Positions 8,932-18,248 of a DNA stretch of 64,000 nucleotides are shown here, one piece after another. Positions within the stretch are counted from its first letter, which is position 1, and each line of letters starts with the position of its first letter. The notes below the pieces were generated by a model. It was not told the DNA's origin. It worked only from the letters and a program-made list of their open reading frames with translations, and did no database searches. The stretch comes from Microbacterium sp. Root166. Its GTDB lineage: Bacteria; Actinomycetota; Actinomycetes; Actinomycetales; Microbacteriaceae. The stretch is from positions 1,627,241 to 1,691,240 of the forward strand of contig NZ_LMGL01000001.1 of NCBI RefSeq assembly GCF_001427145.1. Reading direction: 5' to 3'. The position numbers and the translations under genes are program-made.

Positions 8932-11547
8932 ATGAACGACGAATACCGTCCCTACCTCGATCCGACTCAGCCCGTAGGCGTACGAGTCCGGGACCTCCTC
9001 GACCGAATGACCCTTGAAGAAAAAGCTGCGCAGACTGCTTCCCCGTTCGGTACCGCAGTCGACGCGCACCAGCCGCCAGCACTCGGATGGGGGACAGCGA
9101 CGGCAGCCATTGCCGCGCTCAACCTGCCCCCGCGTGAAGCCGCCGCGCGGGTCAACGAACTGCAGCGCAAACACATCGAGGACACCCGTCTCGGAATCCC
9201 CGTTCTGCTCGCTGAAGAAGCGCTACTCGGATTCAAAGTGCAGGGCGCCACCACATTCCCCGACGCCATCGCGCAAGCCGCGACCTGGGATCCCGACCTC
9301 ATCGCCGAGATGGGCGCGGAAATCGGCGCACAGATGACCACGCTCGGAGCGCGCATGGCCCTCTCCCCGCTCGCCGACGTGGCACGGGACCCGCGCTGGG
9401 GACGGGTCGGCGAGACCTACGGTGAGGACCCCTATCTCGTCGGCGCGACCGCGTCAGCATTCGTCCGCGGCCTCCAGAACTCGAACCCGGATGCTCCCGT
9501 CATCGCCGCGCTGAAGCACTTCGTGGCCTACGGCGCCAGCGACGGTGGACGCAACACCGAGCCGGCGCAGGTGGGAGATCGACTGCTTCGAGAGTTCTAC
9601 GGTGTCCCGTTCGAGATGGCAATCCGCGATGGTGGCGCCAACGGCATCATGCCGTCGTACAACGATCTGGACGGCGTTCCCGTCACCGGATCACCCGAGC
9701 TTCTCGATGACCTGCTCCGAGGTGACTACGGATTCGATGGCCTAGTCATCTCCGACCTCGACGCCATCGGCCAGCTCCACACCAAGCACGGCGTGAGCGC
9801 ATCCTTCGTCGCGGCGTTCGCTGACGCGATCCGCGCGGGCGTAGACATCGATCTCGATAACCGCGTCTCGACCGACCGGGTGGTGGAGGCTGTTCAGACC
9901 GGCCTGCTCAGCGAGGTCGAACTGGACCGCGCTGTGGCCGCGATCCTGCGCGCAAAGTTCCGACTTGGGCTGTTCGAGAATCCCTACATCGACATCGATT
10001 CCGTGCCGGAAACTCTTGACTCACCCGCGGCGCGGTCGCTGGCCCGGCGTGTCGCCGAGGAGTCCATCGTTCTGCTCAAGAACGACCCCGTCGACGGCAC
10101 GCCCCTCCTGCCGCTGTCCTCCGCGCCCGGCACCGTAGCGGTCATTGGCCCGAATGCCGACCGGCCGCTCGGACAGCTCGGGCACTACGCGTATCAGGTG
10201 CTCGACAGCATGACCAAGCGGTTCGCCCTCGCCGCCAACCCCCAGGCGCGGCTTGAAGATGTCGAAGAGCTGCGGGGAAGAACCGGCGCCGACGACGCCA
10301 CATTGCTCGTTGAGACAGTTCCGCTTGTGACGTTCCTGGAAGGCATTCGCGACCGGCTCGGAGACGATGCCGACGTTCTCTACGAGGCGGGCTGCCCGGT
10401 CGAAAGGATCGACCGCTCTGGTATTCCCGCCGCTGTGGAGGCTGCACGTCGGGCCGAGGTTGCGGTACTGGTGGTGGGTGACCAGGCGGGAATCAACGGG
10501 TTCGGAACTGTCGGCGAGGGGCTCGACAGCGCCACGTGTGAGCTGCCTGGCGTCCAAAGGGAACTCGTGGAAGCGGTCCTCGACACCGGCACGCCGACTA
10601 TCGTCGTCTTGAGCCACGCGCGACCGTACATCCTTCGTTGGCTCGCCGACCGGGCTCCCGCAATCGTGTCGGCCTGGCTGGGCGGCGAGGAAGCGGGTGC
10701 GGCCACGGCGGCAGTGCTCTTCGGCGACGTGAATCCGGCTGGACGCCTCCCCATCGCGATGCTTGAGAACGTCGGATCGGCCCCCGTCCCGTATTGGCGG
10801 ACGTTGCAGGCGTCAGACAGCTATGTCGACGGCTCTGCCGGCGCCCTGTTCCCCTTCGGTCATGGGCTCAGCTACAGCCAGTTCGAGTACAGCGACTTGC
10901 AGCTCCAGACGCCCGAGGTTGGGACTGACGGTGTGATCCGTGCGACCTTTACCGTCAAGAACACCTCAGAGCGCGCCGGCGACGAGGTCGTTCAGGTCTA
11001 CGGCCGCGACCTGGTTGGACGCACCGTTCGCCGCACCCGGGTGCTGCTCGGCTTCAAGCGCCTCATGCTGGCTGCAGGCGAGGAGCAGAGCGTTCTTGCG
11101 GAGATTCCCTCGGAGATGTTCGCACTCTGGGACCGCCGCGACGGCTGGTTAGTCGAGCCCGGGGCTGTGCGACTGTTCATTGGAGGGTCATCGGCTGTAA
11201 CCCCTCTGCGCGGCCGAGTGGAATTGGTCGGCGGGTTGCATCGATGCGCGCATAACCGCGCACTCTGGAGCACTGTGACACCCGGCGCCGACATGCCTGA
11301 CATCGCTCCCGGAGAGATGGTCGGGGGCGCACCGGCGGTCGCCCCACTCACCTCGGAGAGCACCATCGGCGACTGGCTCGAGCATCCTCATGGACGCACC
11401 GTGCTCTCGTCAGCACTCGGCGGCGCGGACGAGGATGCGCTCGCCCAGGCAGTCGGACTCACCCTCGACCAGCTCGTAATGTACAGCCAGGGCGCGTTGC
11501 CGGCGGACTTGCCGGCGACGCTCCTGGCCAGTGTGAATCAGCATTGA
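8932..11547 (+). CDS. GH3 beta-glucosidase/beta-xylosidase (multidomain)
   Basis: 871 residues. Domain order: GH3 barrel with nucleophile Asp275 in VISDLDA (about residues 1-330), alpha/beta sandwich (about 370-600), FnIII-like domain (about 655-725, NTSERAGDEVVQVYG) and a ~110-residue C-terminal helical extension. KHFVAYG and DPRWGRVGETYGEDPYL are standard GH3 barrel blocks. No signal peptide. It is 45 bp after the GH35-like gene, in the same direction. Its last 10 bases overlap the 3' end of the convergent LacI gene. Expected to remove terminal beta-glucosyl or xylosyl units; which one cannot be told from sequence. Confidence 0.92.
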   Translation: MNDEYRPYLDPTQPVGVRVRDLLDRMTLEEKAAQTASPFGTAVDAHQPPALGWGTATAAIAALNLPPREAAARVNELQRKHIEDTRLGIPVLLAEEALLGFKVQGATTFPDAIAQAATWDPDLIAEMGAEIGAQMTTLGARMALSPLADVARDPRWGRVGETYGEDPYLVGATASAFVRGLQNSNPDAPVIAALKHFVAYGASDGGRNTEPAQVGDRLLREFYGVPFEMAIRDGGANGIMPSYNDLDGVPVTGSPELLDDLLRGDYGFDGLVISDLDAIGQLHTKHGVSASFVAAFADAIRAGVDIDLDNRVSTDRVVEAVQTGLLSEVELDRAVAAILRAKFRLGLFENPYIDIDSVPETLDSPAARSLARRVAEESIVLLKNDPVDGTPLLPLSSAPGTVAVIGPNADRPLGQLGHYAYQVLDSMTKRFALAANPQARLEDVEELRGRTGADDATLLVETVPLVTFLEGIRDRLGDDADVLYEAGCPVERIDRSGIPAAVEAARRAEVAVLVVGDQAGINGFGTVGEGLDSATCELPGVQRELVEAVLDTGTPTIVVLSHARPYILRWLADRAPAIVSAWLGGEEAGAATAAVLFGDVNPAGRLPIAMLENVGSAPVPYWRTLQASDSYVDGSAGALFPFGHGLSYSQFEYSDLQLQTPEVGTDGVIRATFTVKNTSERAGDEVVQVYGRDLVGRTVRRTRVLLGFKRLMLAAGEEQSVLAEIPSEMFALWDRRDGWLVEPGAVRLFIGGSSAVTPLRGRVELVGGLHRCAHNRALWSTVTPGADMPDIAPGEMVGGAPAVAPLTSESTIGDWLEHPHGRTVLSSALGGADEDALAQAVGLTLDQLVMYSQGALPADLPATLLASVNQH

Positions 11548-12542
11548 CGAAGAATGGGGCGGGTCGAGCGCACGTGCGCTCGACCCCGCGCGGTGCTCCC
11601 GCCTTCCACAATTGACACCAATGACCGCACGGCGCCGAACGCGTCTGCGGGCATCGTTTGAGCCCCGTGCAGCAGTCCGCGCACAATCTCGTGGGCGCTG
11701 AAGCGCACGTCGAAGTCGATAGTGGTCAGTGACGGTTCGGTCACGCCGGACGCCGACGTATTGTCGACGCCGATGATTCCGATGTCGCGGGGAACGTCCC
11801 GTCCCGCATGCCGCGCGGCGGCCAGGATGGCCATCGCCGCATCGTCGTTGTATGCCGCGACGCCGACCTCGGATTCAGGCAACAGCCGAGCCGTGGACGC
11901 GCTGCTGTTGCGCTCGAGCGTCAGGCGCAACGTGGGCAAAGTCTGCACGCCGGCTGCGCGGGCGGCGTGCAGGGCACCTTGCTCGCGTGCGAGGGCGAAG
12001 GGTTGTTCGCGGAGATCCTCCGGGAGCGCCACGGCGATGGCAGAGTAGCCGCGCTCGATGAGATGCTGCGCCTGGATGGCGCCGACCTCGTGGTCGATTC
12101 TCGACTGCAATTCGCGCGGTTGGTCGACAACTACGACTCCGAGCTTCCCCAGACGCGCATGCTGGTCCGGAGTAAGCGGGGCAGGGCTCCAGAGTCCGGC
12201 CGGCCGCAGGGCGAGGACTGCTTCGTCGATTTGCGCATCGCCCGAGGAGAGTCGGATCAGGTTGGTCTTTCCAGCTTCAGCGAGTTCCTCGGTGACGCGG
12301 TCGATGAGTTCACGCAGGCGTGGCCCGAGCGAGATGTTTGGCAGCAGAGTGATGACGACGTCGCTCGTCCCCCGTGCGAGGGCGCGGCCCGCCATGGAGG
12401 GGCGGTAACCGAGGTCCCTGGCAACCTTCTGAACGTGGTCGACCATATCGGGCTTGAACCTGTGACCGTGACCGTTCAGGATCTGGCTCACGGTCGAGCG
12501 GGACACGCCAGCCTTTGCGGCGACATCGGCGCTATTCGTCAT
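11538..12542 (-). CDS. LacI-family transcriptional regulator of the glycosidase cluster
   Basis: 334 residues from ATG 12542, chosen because AGGAGGAG sits just upstream and the protein then opens with the canonical LacI helix-turn-helix (SADVAAKAGVSRSTVSQILNG, residues 4-24). An upstream ATG at 12590 would add 16 atypical residues. A ~270-residue periplasmic-binding-protein-like sensor domain follows. It is transcribed away from GH2, and the intergenic region holds two operator-like palindromes, so autoregulation and control of GH2 are likely. The same operator at 5762 and 39300 makes it the candidate regulator of the whole locus. The effector is unknown, presumably a sugar or glycoside released by these enzymes. 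Confidence 0.9.
   Translation of the reverse strand: MTNSADVAAKAGVSRSTVSQILNGHGHRFKPDMVDHVQKVARDLGYRPSMAGRALARGTSDVVITLLPNISLGPRLRELIDRVTEELAEAGKTNLIRLSSGDAQIDEAVLALRPAGLWSPAPLTPDQHARLGKLGVVVVDQPRELQSRIDHEVGAIQAQHLIERGYSAIAVALPEDLREQPFALAREQGALHAARAAGVQTLPTLRLTLERNSSASTARLLPESEVGVAAYNDDAAMAILAAARHAGRDVPRDIGIIGVDNTSASGVTEPSLTTIDFDVRFSAHEIVRGLLHGAQTMPADAFGAVRSLVSIVEGGSTARGRAHVRSTRPILRQC
11561..11586 (+). terminator. Stem-loop for GH3, embedded in the lacI-like 3' coding end
   Basis: GGGTCGAGCGC pairs perfectly with GCGCTCGACCC around an ACGT loop. It begins 13 bp after the GH3 stop, so it fits as the GH3 terminator, yet it lies wholly inside the last codons of the convergent regulator gene. 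Confidence 0.55.
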
Positions 12543-12592
12543 CCTCGGCTCCTCCTGTCGCCGCCGTAAGTCTATGGTGAAGCGACGCAAAG

Positions 12593-12606
12593 TTGTTGCG
12601 CGTCAA
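12593..12606. promoter_or_regulatory. LacI-family operator, imperfect copy near regulator start
   Basis: TTGTTGCGCGTCAA matches the TTGACRCGCGTCAA consensus at 12 of 14 positions. It lies about 50 bp upstream of the regulator start (12542) and 65 bp centre-to-centre from the perfect site at 12658, which would suit autoregulation and looping between the two sites. Confidence 0.55.
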
Positions 12607-12657
12607 TCCACGACTAGTTCTCGTTCTCGCGATTCGGGTTGGGCGCCCCTCCAGCTT

Positions 12658-12671
12658 TTGACACGCGTCAA
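12658..12671. promoter_or_regulatory. LacI-family operator, TTGACACGCGTCAA, GH2 promoter
   Basis: Identical to the site at 5762. It lies 60 bp upstream of the GH2 start. The match with the GH78 promoter (39292-39313, reverse strand) extends 8 bases beyond the palindrome (ATTGTTGTG follows in both), so the two promoters share 21 of 22 bases. Confidence 0.75.
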
Positions 12672-12731
12672 TTGTTGTGTTTCCATGGGATGAAGGCGGC
12701 TTTCCGTCTGGCTTGGAACTTGAGGACGACG

Positions 12732-15179
12732 ATGACTCTGATGCGCCCCGCGCTTGCGACGACCGACATCACTCTGTCTGGGTGGGTCGTCCGCTCCGAA
12801 GACGCTGCTGAGGTGAAGGTGCGTCTTCCGGACGATGCCATGCTGCGGGCTGGCCGACACCCGGAGGCCCCCGGCGGTGCCGAGTCAGGATGGTTCCTCG
12901 GCGGCGATTACGAGTACTGCACCTCGTGGGACGCGCCTGCAGGTCAGGGCCAGATTGCTCTCGTCTTTGAGGGCGTGCAGGGTGACGCCGAAGTGCGGGT
13001 GAATGGACAGTACGTCGGGTCGGTCCGCAGCGGTTACACCGAGAGCGAGGTCGATGTCAGTGACGCCGTGCTGCGCGGCGTGGCCAACGACATCCGAGTG
13101 CACGTCCGCCACGTTGAACAGCCCTCCGAACGCTGGTATCCGGGCTCCGGCCTCTACCGGCGGGTGCGGGTGCTTGTGCGACCACCTGTCCACTTCGGAC
13201 GTGACTCCGTCCGCGTGCGCACGACGCACCTGGAGTCCTCGCGCGCCAGCGTCTCCGTTGACGTGCGCCTGTCGGGTCCCGTCGCGGGGGAGACGACCGT
13301 CGATGCGCAGCTCTACGCCGACGGCGTCTTGGTTGCGAGTGGAAGGGTCGCCGCGGCTAGCGGGACGATTGCACTCGACGTCGTCAACCCGCGCCCCTGG
13401 ACCGCCGACGATCCCTTCCGCTATGACCTGCGGGTGACGGCCACCTCGGACGAAGAGGTTCTCGACACGTGGAGGGCACCTGTCGGCCTTCGCACGGTTA
13501 CTGTCGATGCGCAGCAGGGTTTGCGGGTGAACGGGCGACGCGTGCTTCTGGCAGGCGCGTGCATTCACCACGACAACGGGCTTCTGGGTGCGGCCACCCA
13601 CCGGGCGGCAGAGTTCCGCCGCGTCCGCTTGCTGAAAGAGGCCGGCTTCAACGCGATACGCAGCGCCCACAACCCGCTTTCCCGCGACATGCTCGATGCC
13701 TGCGATGAGCTGGGCATGTACGTCGTCGACGAACTTGCGGACTACTGGTTTGCTCGGAAGACGCAGTTCGACCACTCCGACCGCTTCCGGGACACCTGGC
13801 GGAGCGATGCCGACGCGCTCATCGCGAAGGACCGGAACTATGCAAGCGTCATCATGTACGCCTCGGGCAACGAGATTCCGGAGACGGCGACAGCCGCCGG
13901 TGTAGAACTCTCGCGCGAGATCACCGAGCACTTCCACGACGCCGACCCGACCCGGCCTGTAACGCTGGCCATCAACCTTTTCCTCAACGCGATGGTTGCG
14001 ATGAACGCCTCACCGTACGCGGTAGACGGCGATGGCCCTGAACCAGCGATGGCGGGCAGCACCGAGGCGAATGTGATGATCAACCACATCGGTCGCATGA
14101 TGAGCGTTGTCTCCCGCCTTCCCCGTGCCGACAGGGCGTCTCGTGACGCGTTCGCCACGGTCGACGTCGCCGGATACAACTACGGCCTCGCCCGCTACAA
14201 GGGAGATGTACGCCGCTACCCGCACCGGGTCATCTTGGGCTCGGAGACTCTCCCCGGCGACGTCGCGAAGGCCTGGCGTCTCGTTCAAGACATCCCCGCC
14301 GTCATCGGAGACTTCGTTTGGGCCGGCTGGGAGTATCTCGGGGAGGCTGGCGTCGCAGTTTGGGTGCCGGGGAAGAAGGCCGGCCTCGCGAAGCCCTACC
14401 CATACGTCATCGCAGGCCCAGGCATGTTCGACCTCACCGGACGCCCGGACGCCTCTCTCCGCTTGGCCCAGGCGGCGTGGGGAGTGCTTGACGAGCCCGC
14501 CATCACGGTGCGGCCCCTTGATCGCGTGGGCCGCCCATACGTTCGTTCGGCCTGGCGGATCACAGACGCCGTCGAAAGCTGGGCGTGGCGTGGCAGCGAG
14601 GGAAAGCGCGCCGAGGTCAGCGTCTACAGTGCGGCCGACGAGGTCGAGCTGGTGTTGAACGGACGTTCCGTCGGCCGCCGTGGCGCCGGGGAGAAGAATC
14701 ACTACAGAGCCGACTTCCACGTCCGGTGGCGGCCCGGCGTACTACTGGCTATCGCGTACCGCGCCGGCGAAGAAGTGGGACGCAGCGAATTGCGATCCGC
14801 CGCCGACGAGCTGAACATCAACGTGCGGCCCGAATCCGATGTGCTCAGCGCTGACGGCGACGACCTCGCATTCGTGCACCTTGAACTGACTGACAATGAT
14901 GGGGTCGTCGAGATGCTGAACGAAGACACCATCGAGGTCGAGGTCACGGGCCCGGCAGAACTCATCGGCCTCGGCACGGCGAACCCGGCGCCTGAAACTT
15001 CATTCCTGTCCTCGAGCACGAGCACCTACCGCGGACGTGCGCTTGCGATCCTGCGCTCCACGGGAGATGCCGGAATCGTGCGCGTACTCGCACGCTCGCG
15101 CAGGCGCGGCGAAGCGATAGCCGACATTCTCGCAGTGCCAACCGAATCCGCACACGCAGTGACACCGCGCGACGCCTGA
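12732..15179 (+). CDS. GH2 beta-galactosidase-type glycoside hydrolase
   Basis: 815 residues from ATG 12732, chosen because GAGG lies 6 bases upstream; earlier in-frame ATGs at 12639 and 12690 would put the operator inside or against the coding region. GH2 order is clear: sugar-binding jelly roll (about 30-170), Ig-like domain (170-265), TIM barrel with acid/base Glu381 in ASGNEIP and nucleophile Glu505 in ILGSETLPG, then C-terminal Ig-like domains of the DUF4982 kind. No signal peptide. It heads a unit continuing into GH3, SDR, GH1 and SGNH genes. Likely beta-galactosidase, but beta-glucuronidase or beta-mannosidase activity cannot be excluded. Confidence 0.9.
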   Translation: MTLMRPALATTDITLSGWVVRSEDAAEVKVRLPDDAMLRAGRHPEAPGGAESGWFLGGDYEYCTSWDAPAGQGQIALVFEGVQGDAEVRVNGQYVGSVRSGYTESEVDVSDAVLRGVANDIRVHVRHVEQPSERWYPGSGLYRRVRVLVRPPVHFGRDSVRVRTTHLESSRASVSVDVRLSGPVAGETTVDAQLYADGVLVASGRVAAASGTIALDVVNPRPWTADDPFRYDLRVTATSDEEVLDTWRAPVGLRTVTVDAQQGLRVNGRRVLLAGACIHHDNGLLGAATHRAAEFRRVRLLKEAGFNAIRSAHNPLSRDMLDACDELGMYVVDELADYWFARKTQFDHSDRFRDTWRSDADALIAKDRNYASVIMYASGNEIPETATAAGVELSREITEHFHDADPTRPVTLAINLFLNAMVAMNASPYAVDGDGPEPAMAGSTEANVMINHIGRMMSVVSRLPRADRASRDAFATVDVAGYNYGLARYKGDVRRYPHRVILGSETLPGDVAKAWRLVQDIPAVIGDFVWAGWEYLGEAGVAVWVPGKKAGLAKPYPYVIAGPGMFDLTGRPDASLRLAQAAWGVLDEPAITVRPLDRVGRPYVRSAWRITDAVESWAWRGSEGKRAEVSVYSAADEVELVLNGRSVGRRGAGEKNHYRADFHVRWRPGVLLAIAYRAGEEVGRSELRSAADELNINVRPESDVLSADGDDLAFVHLELTDNDGVVEMLNEDTIEVEVTGPAELIGLGTANPAPETSFLSSSTSTYRGRALAILRSTGDAGIVRVLARSRRRGEAIADILAVPTESAHAVTPRDA

Positions 15180-15207
15180 CACCGACGCCGCACCACCTGG
15201 AGACACC

Positions 15208-17412
15208 ATGTCCGACACCGCCATCGACATCGATCTGAATGACAAGCTCGCAATGCTCTCAGGGGAGAGCTTCTGGGAAACGCACTCGGTGCCGTCAGCC
15301 GGCATTCGTTCGTTGACTCTCGCCGACGGCCCGTACGGCCTGCGCCATCAGTCGGGACAGCACGACAATCTCGCCATCTTCGCCAGTGATCCCGCTACTT
15401 GCTTCCCTCCGGGCGTGGCCATCGGCTGCAGCTGGGATGTAGGGCTCGCCGCTCGGTTGGGGGCCGCGCTTGGACGCGAGGCCGTGGCCCAGCAGGTCGA
15501 CGTGGTCCTTGGCCCGGGAGTGAACATCAAGCGCAGCCCGCTGTGCGGTCGCAACTTCGAGTACCACTCGGAGGACCCGCTCGTTTCCGGAGTGCTCGGT
15601 GCGGCATTCACCGCCGCTCTTCAAGCGGAGGGTCCGTCTGTCTCTGTGAAGCATTTCGCTGCGAACAATCAGGAGACGAACCGGCAGACCATCAGCTCCG
15701 ACGTCGACGAGCGCACGCTGCGGGAGATCTACCTGCCCGCGTTCGAGCGCGTCGTGAGGGAAGCGCGGCCGCGCACGGTGATGGCGTCGTACAACAAGAT
15801 CAACGGCGTTCACACCTGGGCGAACCCGTGGCTGCTGACGAAGGTCCTGCGGGAGGAGTGGGATTTCGACGGCGTGGTCATGTCCGACTGGAGCTCGGTA
15901 ACGGATCCCGTCGCCGCCGTCCAAGCCGGACTCGACCTCGAAATGCCAGCCGAGTCGGGACGCGTCATGCAACTTCGCGCCGCGGTGGAGGGCGGAGTGC
16001 TTGACCCGAGCATCGTCGACGCAGCTGTCGCTCGTTTGACTGCTCTCGCGCTCACACCTCGCCCCGAGCCCGTCTACGTCGATGAGGCGGCGCACCACGC
16101 GCTCGCTCAGGAGCTGGCCGAGGGCTGCCCGGTGCTCCTGCGGAACGAGCATCAGGTCTTGCCCCTTCCCGCAGGAGTTGATGTCGCGGTCGTCGGGGTT
16201 CTCGCAACGCAACCGCGGTACCAGGGAGGTGGGAGTGCCCACGTCAATGCGACGCGGGTGGATGAGCCGCTGGCCGAGCTGCGGACCATCGTCGAGTCCG
16301 GTGGCTCGACCGTTACCTACGCCCCCGGCTACCGACTCGATGGTGCTGACGACGACCAGCTCGCCGACGAGGCCGCAGCGGTCGCGCGTCGCGCAGATGT
16401 TGCCGTGGTCTTCGCCGGTCTTGGCGAAGACCAGGAATCGGAAGGATTCGACCGGGACACGCTGGATCTCCCCGCAAACCAGGTCGATCTCATCCACCGC
16501 GTCGCGTCCGCTGCTCAGCGCACCGTTGTCGTCCTCTCGCACGGCGGGGTTGTCAGCCTCGAGGGTTGGCACGACGATGTCGACGCGATCCTGGACGCCT
16601 TCGTGCTCGGTCAGGGGGGCGGCCGTGCAATTGCCCGCCTCCTCACTGGCGAGGCGACTCCGTCCGGGCGGCTCGCGGAGACCATCCCGCTGCGGCTCGA
16701 GGATCACCCATCCTGGCTGAACTTCCCTGGCGAGCAGGGCCATGTGCGTTATGGCGAGGGGGTCCTCGTTGGGTATCGGTACTTCTCCACCGCTGGTGCC
16801 CCGGTGCGTTACCCGTTCGGATACGGGCTGTCGTACACCTCTTTCGAAACCGCGCTGGCAGGCGTCGAAATCACCGGCGACGACTCGGCCGTCGCCACCG
16901 TCACCGTCCGCAACTCCGGGCGGCGCGACGGCGCTCACGTGGTCCAGCTGTATGTCTCGACGCAGGCCGGGGACGTGCGCCGTCCGTTGCGCGAGCTGAG
17001 AGCGTTTGGAAAGGTGACGCTCGCGCCCGGCGAGTCGACCGAACTGCGACTGGAGCTCGACCGTCGCGCGTTCGCATACTGGGATATCGGACTTGACGAC
17101 TGGACTGTCAAGCCCGGTGAGTACGTCATTCAGTTGGCTGATGACGCCGCGACCGTGGTAGCAGAGAAGACCATTGAACTGTCCGGCGACCGCGTCGCTG
17201 CCGCGATCACGCTGGACAGCCCTATCGCGGCATGGCTCGACCACCCCGTCGTCGGCGAGAAGACCAATCAGACTCTCGGGTTCGCGTCAGCGGAGATCAG
17301 CGCGGAGCAGTTGGCGCAGGTGCGGTCCATGACCATGCGCCAGTTCGTCCGCATCTCGGGACTGCCCATACCTCTCGACGTCCTCGAAGCAATCGCCGAC
17401 CAGACTCGCTGA
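15208..17412 (+). CDS. GH3 beta-glucosidase with FnIII-like C-terminus
   Basis: 734 residues. Barrel blocks GPGVNIKRSPLCGRNFEY (about residues 109-126) and KHFAANNQE, nucleophile Asp227 in VVMSDW, a second alpha/beta domain (about 300-520), FnIII-like domain (about 555-625) and a ~60-residue tail. The RSPLCGRNFEY signature places it with BglB-type beta-glucosidases, several of which act on plant saponins and other aryl or steroid glucosides (family knowledge). No signal peptide. It starts 28 bp after the GH2 stop and runs into the SDR gene 21 bp later, so co-transcription is very likely. Confidence 0.92.
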   Translation: MSDTAIDIDLNDKLAMLSGESFWETHSVPSAGIRSLTLADGPYGLRHQSGQHDNLAIFASDPATCFPPGVAIGCSWDVGLAARLGAALGREAVAQQVDVVLGPGVNIKRSPLCGRNFEYHSEDPLVSGVLGAAFTAALQAEGPSVSVKHFAANNQETNRQTISSDVDERTLREIYLPAFERVVREARPRTVMASYNKINGVHTWANPWLLTKVLREEWDFDGVVMSDWSSVTDPVAAVQAGLDLEMPAESGRVMQLRAAVEGGVLDPSIVDAAVARLTALALTPRPEPVYVDEAAHHALAQELAEGCPVLLRNEHQVLPLPAGVDVAVVGVLATQPRYQGGGSAHVNATRVDEPLAELRTIVESGGSTVTYAPGYRLDGADDDQLADEAAAVARRADVAVVFAGLGEDQESEGFDRDTLDLPANQVDLIHRVASAAQRTVVVLSHGGVVSLEGWHDDVDAILDAFVLGQGGGRAIARLLTGEATPSGRLAETIPLRLEDHPSWLNFPGEQGHVRYGEGVLVGYRYFSTAGAPVRYPFGYGLSYTSFETALAGVEITGDDSAVATVTVRNSGRRDGAHVVQLYVSTQAGDVRRPLRELRAFGKVTLAPGESTELRLELDRRAFAYWDIGLDDWTVKPGEYVIQLADDAATVVAEKTIELSGDRVAAAITLDSPIAAWLDHPVVGEKTNQTLGFASAEISAEQLAQVRSMTMRQFVRISGLPIPLDVLEAIADQTR

Positions 17413-17433
17413 TCAATAGACCGGAGCCCACAA

Positions 17434-18222
17434 TTGAACCTCGAAGGAAAAGTCTTCGCCGTTACCGGCGCCGGCAACGGAATGGGGCGTGAAGTCGCTC
17501 TGGAGCTTGTCAGGAAGGGCGCGAAGGTCGCGGCCATCGATCTGAGCGAAGAGGCACTGGAGCGGACTGCGGAGCTGTCCATCGCCCCAGGCCGCGTCAG
17601 TACGCACCGCGCAGATGTGACGGACGCCGAAGGCGTCGTGGCGCTTCCCGGGCTCATCGAAGAGGCGCACGGGCAGCTGGACGGGCTCGTGAACATCGCC
17701 GGGATCATCCACCGCTTCGTGCCGTCTGCAGAACTCACCCGCGAAGAGCAGGAGCGGGTGTTCAAGGTGAATTACTGGGGGACTGTCAACATGTGTCAGG
17801 CGTTCCTGCCGGCACTGCTCGAGCGCCCGGAGTCGTCCGTCACCAACATGTCGAGCCTTTCCGCTCTCGTCGCGTTCGCGGGACAGACCGTTTACGGTGC
17901 GAGTAAGGGAGCTGTCAAGCAGTACACCGAGGGTCTTTATCAGGAGTTGCGTGGTTCTGCCGTGCAGGTGAGCGCCATCTATCCCGGGAACATCTCCACC
18001 GAGATCAGCAAGAACTCGGGCGTCGCAATGATTGACAGCGGCGGACGCAAGGTGCGCGCGACGACCCCGCGGAACGCGGGGATCGCCATCGTCTCAGGCA
18101 TCGAGCGCGGGAAGTTCCGGATCATGGTCGGTAATGACGCCAAGCTGTTGGACCGACTCGTGCGAGTCGCACCACGCTGGACAACCAATCTCATCGCCAA
18201 GCAGATGGCATCGGTCCTCTGA
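17434..18222 (+). CDS. Short-chain dehydrogenase/reductase (SDR)
   Basis: 262 residues, classical SDR length. Cofactor motif TGAGNGMG at residues 11-18, NAG-type motif NIAG at 87-90, catalytic Ser140/141, Tyr154 and Lys158 (YGASK). Asp36 after the second strand (AAIDLS) suggests NAD(H) preference. TTG 17434 is used, with GGAG 8 bases upstream. It sits between two glucosidase genes in one operon, which is unusual for sugar polymer use and suggests it oxidises a hydroxyl on a released aglycone or sugar. The 3-beta-hydroxysteroid or other alcohol role is inference only. Confidence 0.88.
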   Translation: MNLEGKVFAVTGAGNGMGREVALELVRKGAKVAAIDLSEEALERTAELSIAPGRVSTHRADVTDAEGVVALPGLIEEAHGQLDGLVNIAGIIHRFVPSAELTREEQERVFKVNYWGTVNMCQAFLPALLERPESSVTNMSSLSALVAFAGQTVYGASKGAVKQYTEGLYQELRGSAVQVSAIYPGNISTEISKNSGVAMIDSGGRKVRATTPRNAGIAIVSGIERGKFRIMVGNDAKLLDRLVRVAPRWTTNLIAKQMASVL

Positions 18223-18248
18223 CCGCCGAACGAGAAGACGGGTACAAC

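Noticed and set aside
11614..11627. TTGACACC-like half operator
   Set aside because: It lies in the LacI coding sequence and lacks the second half-site.
15295..17244. 649-codon open frame antisense to the GH3 gene
   Set aside because: It mirrors the GH3 codon pattern in a high-GC region, has no ribosome-binding site or recognisable domain, and the plus-strand GH3 has complete catalytic motifs.
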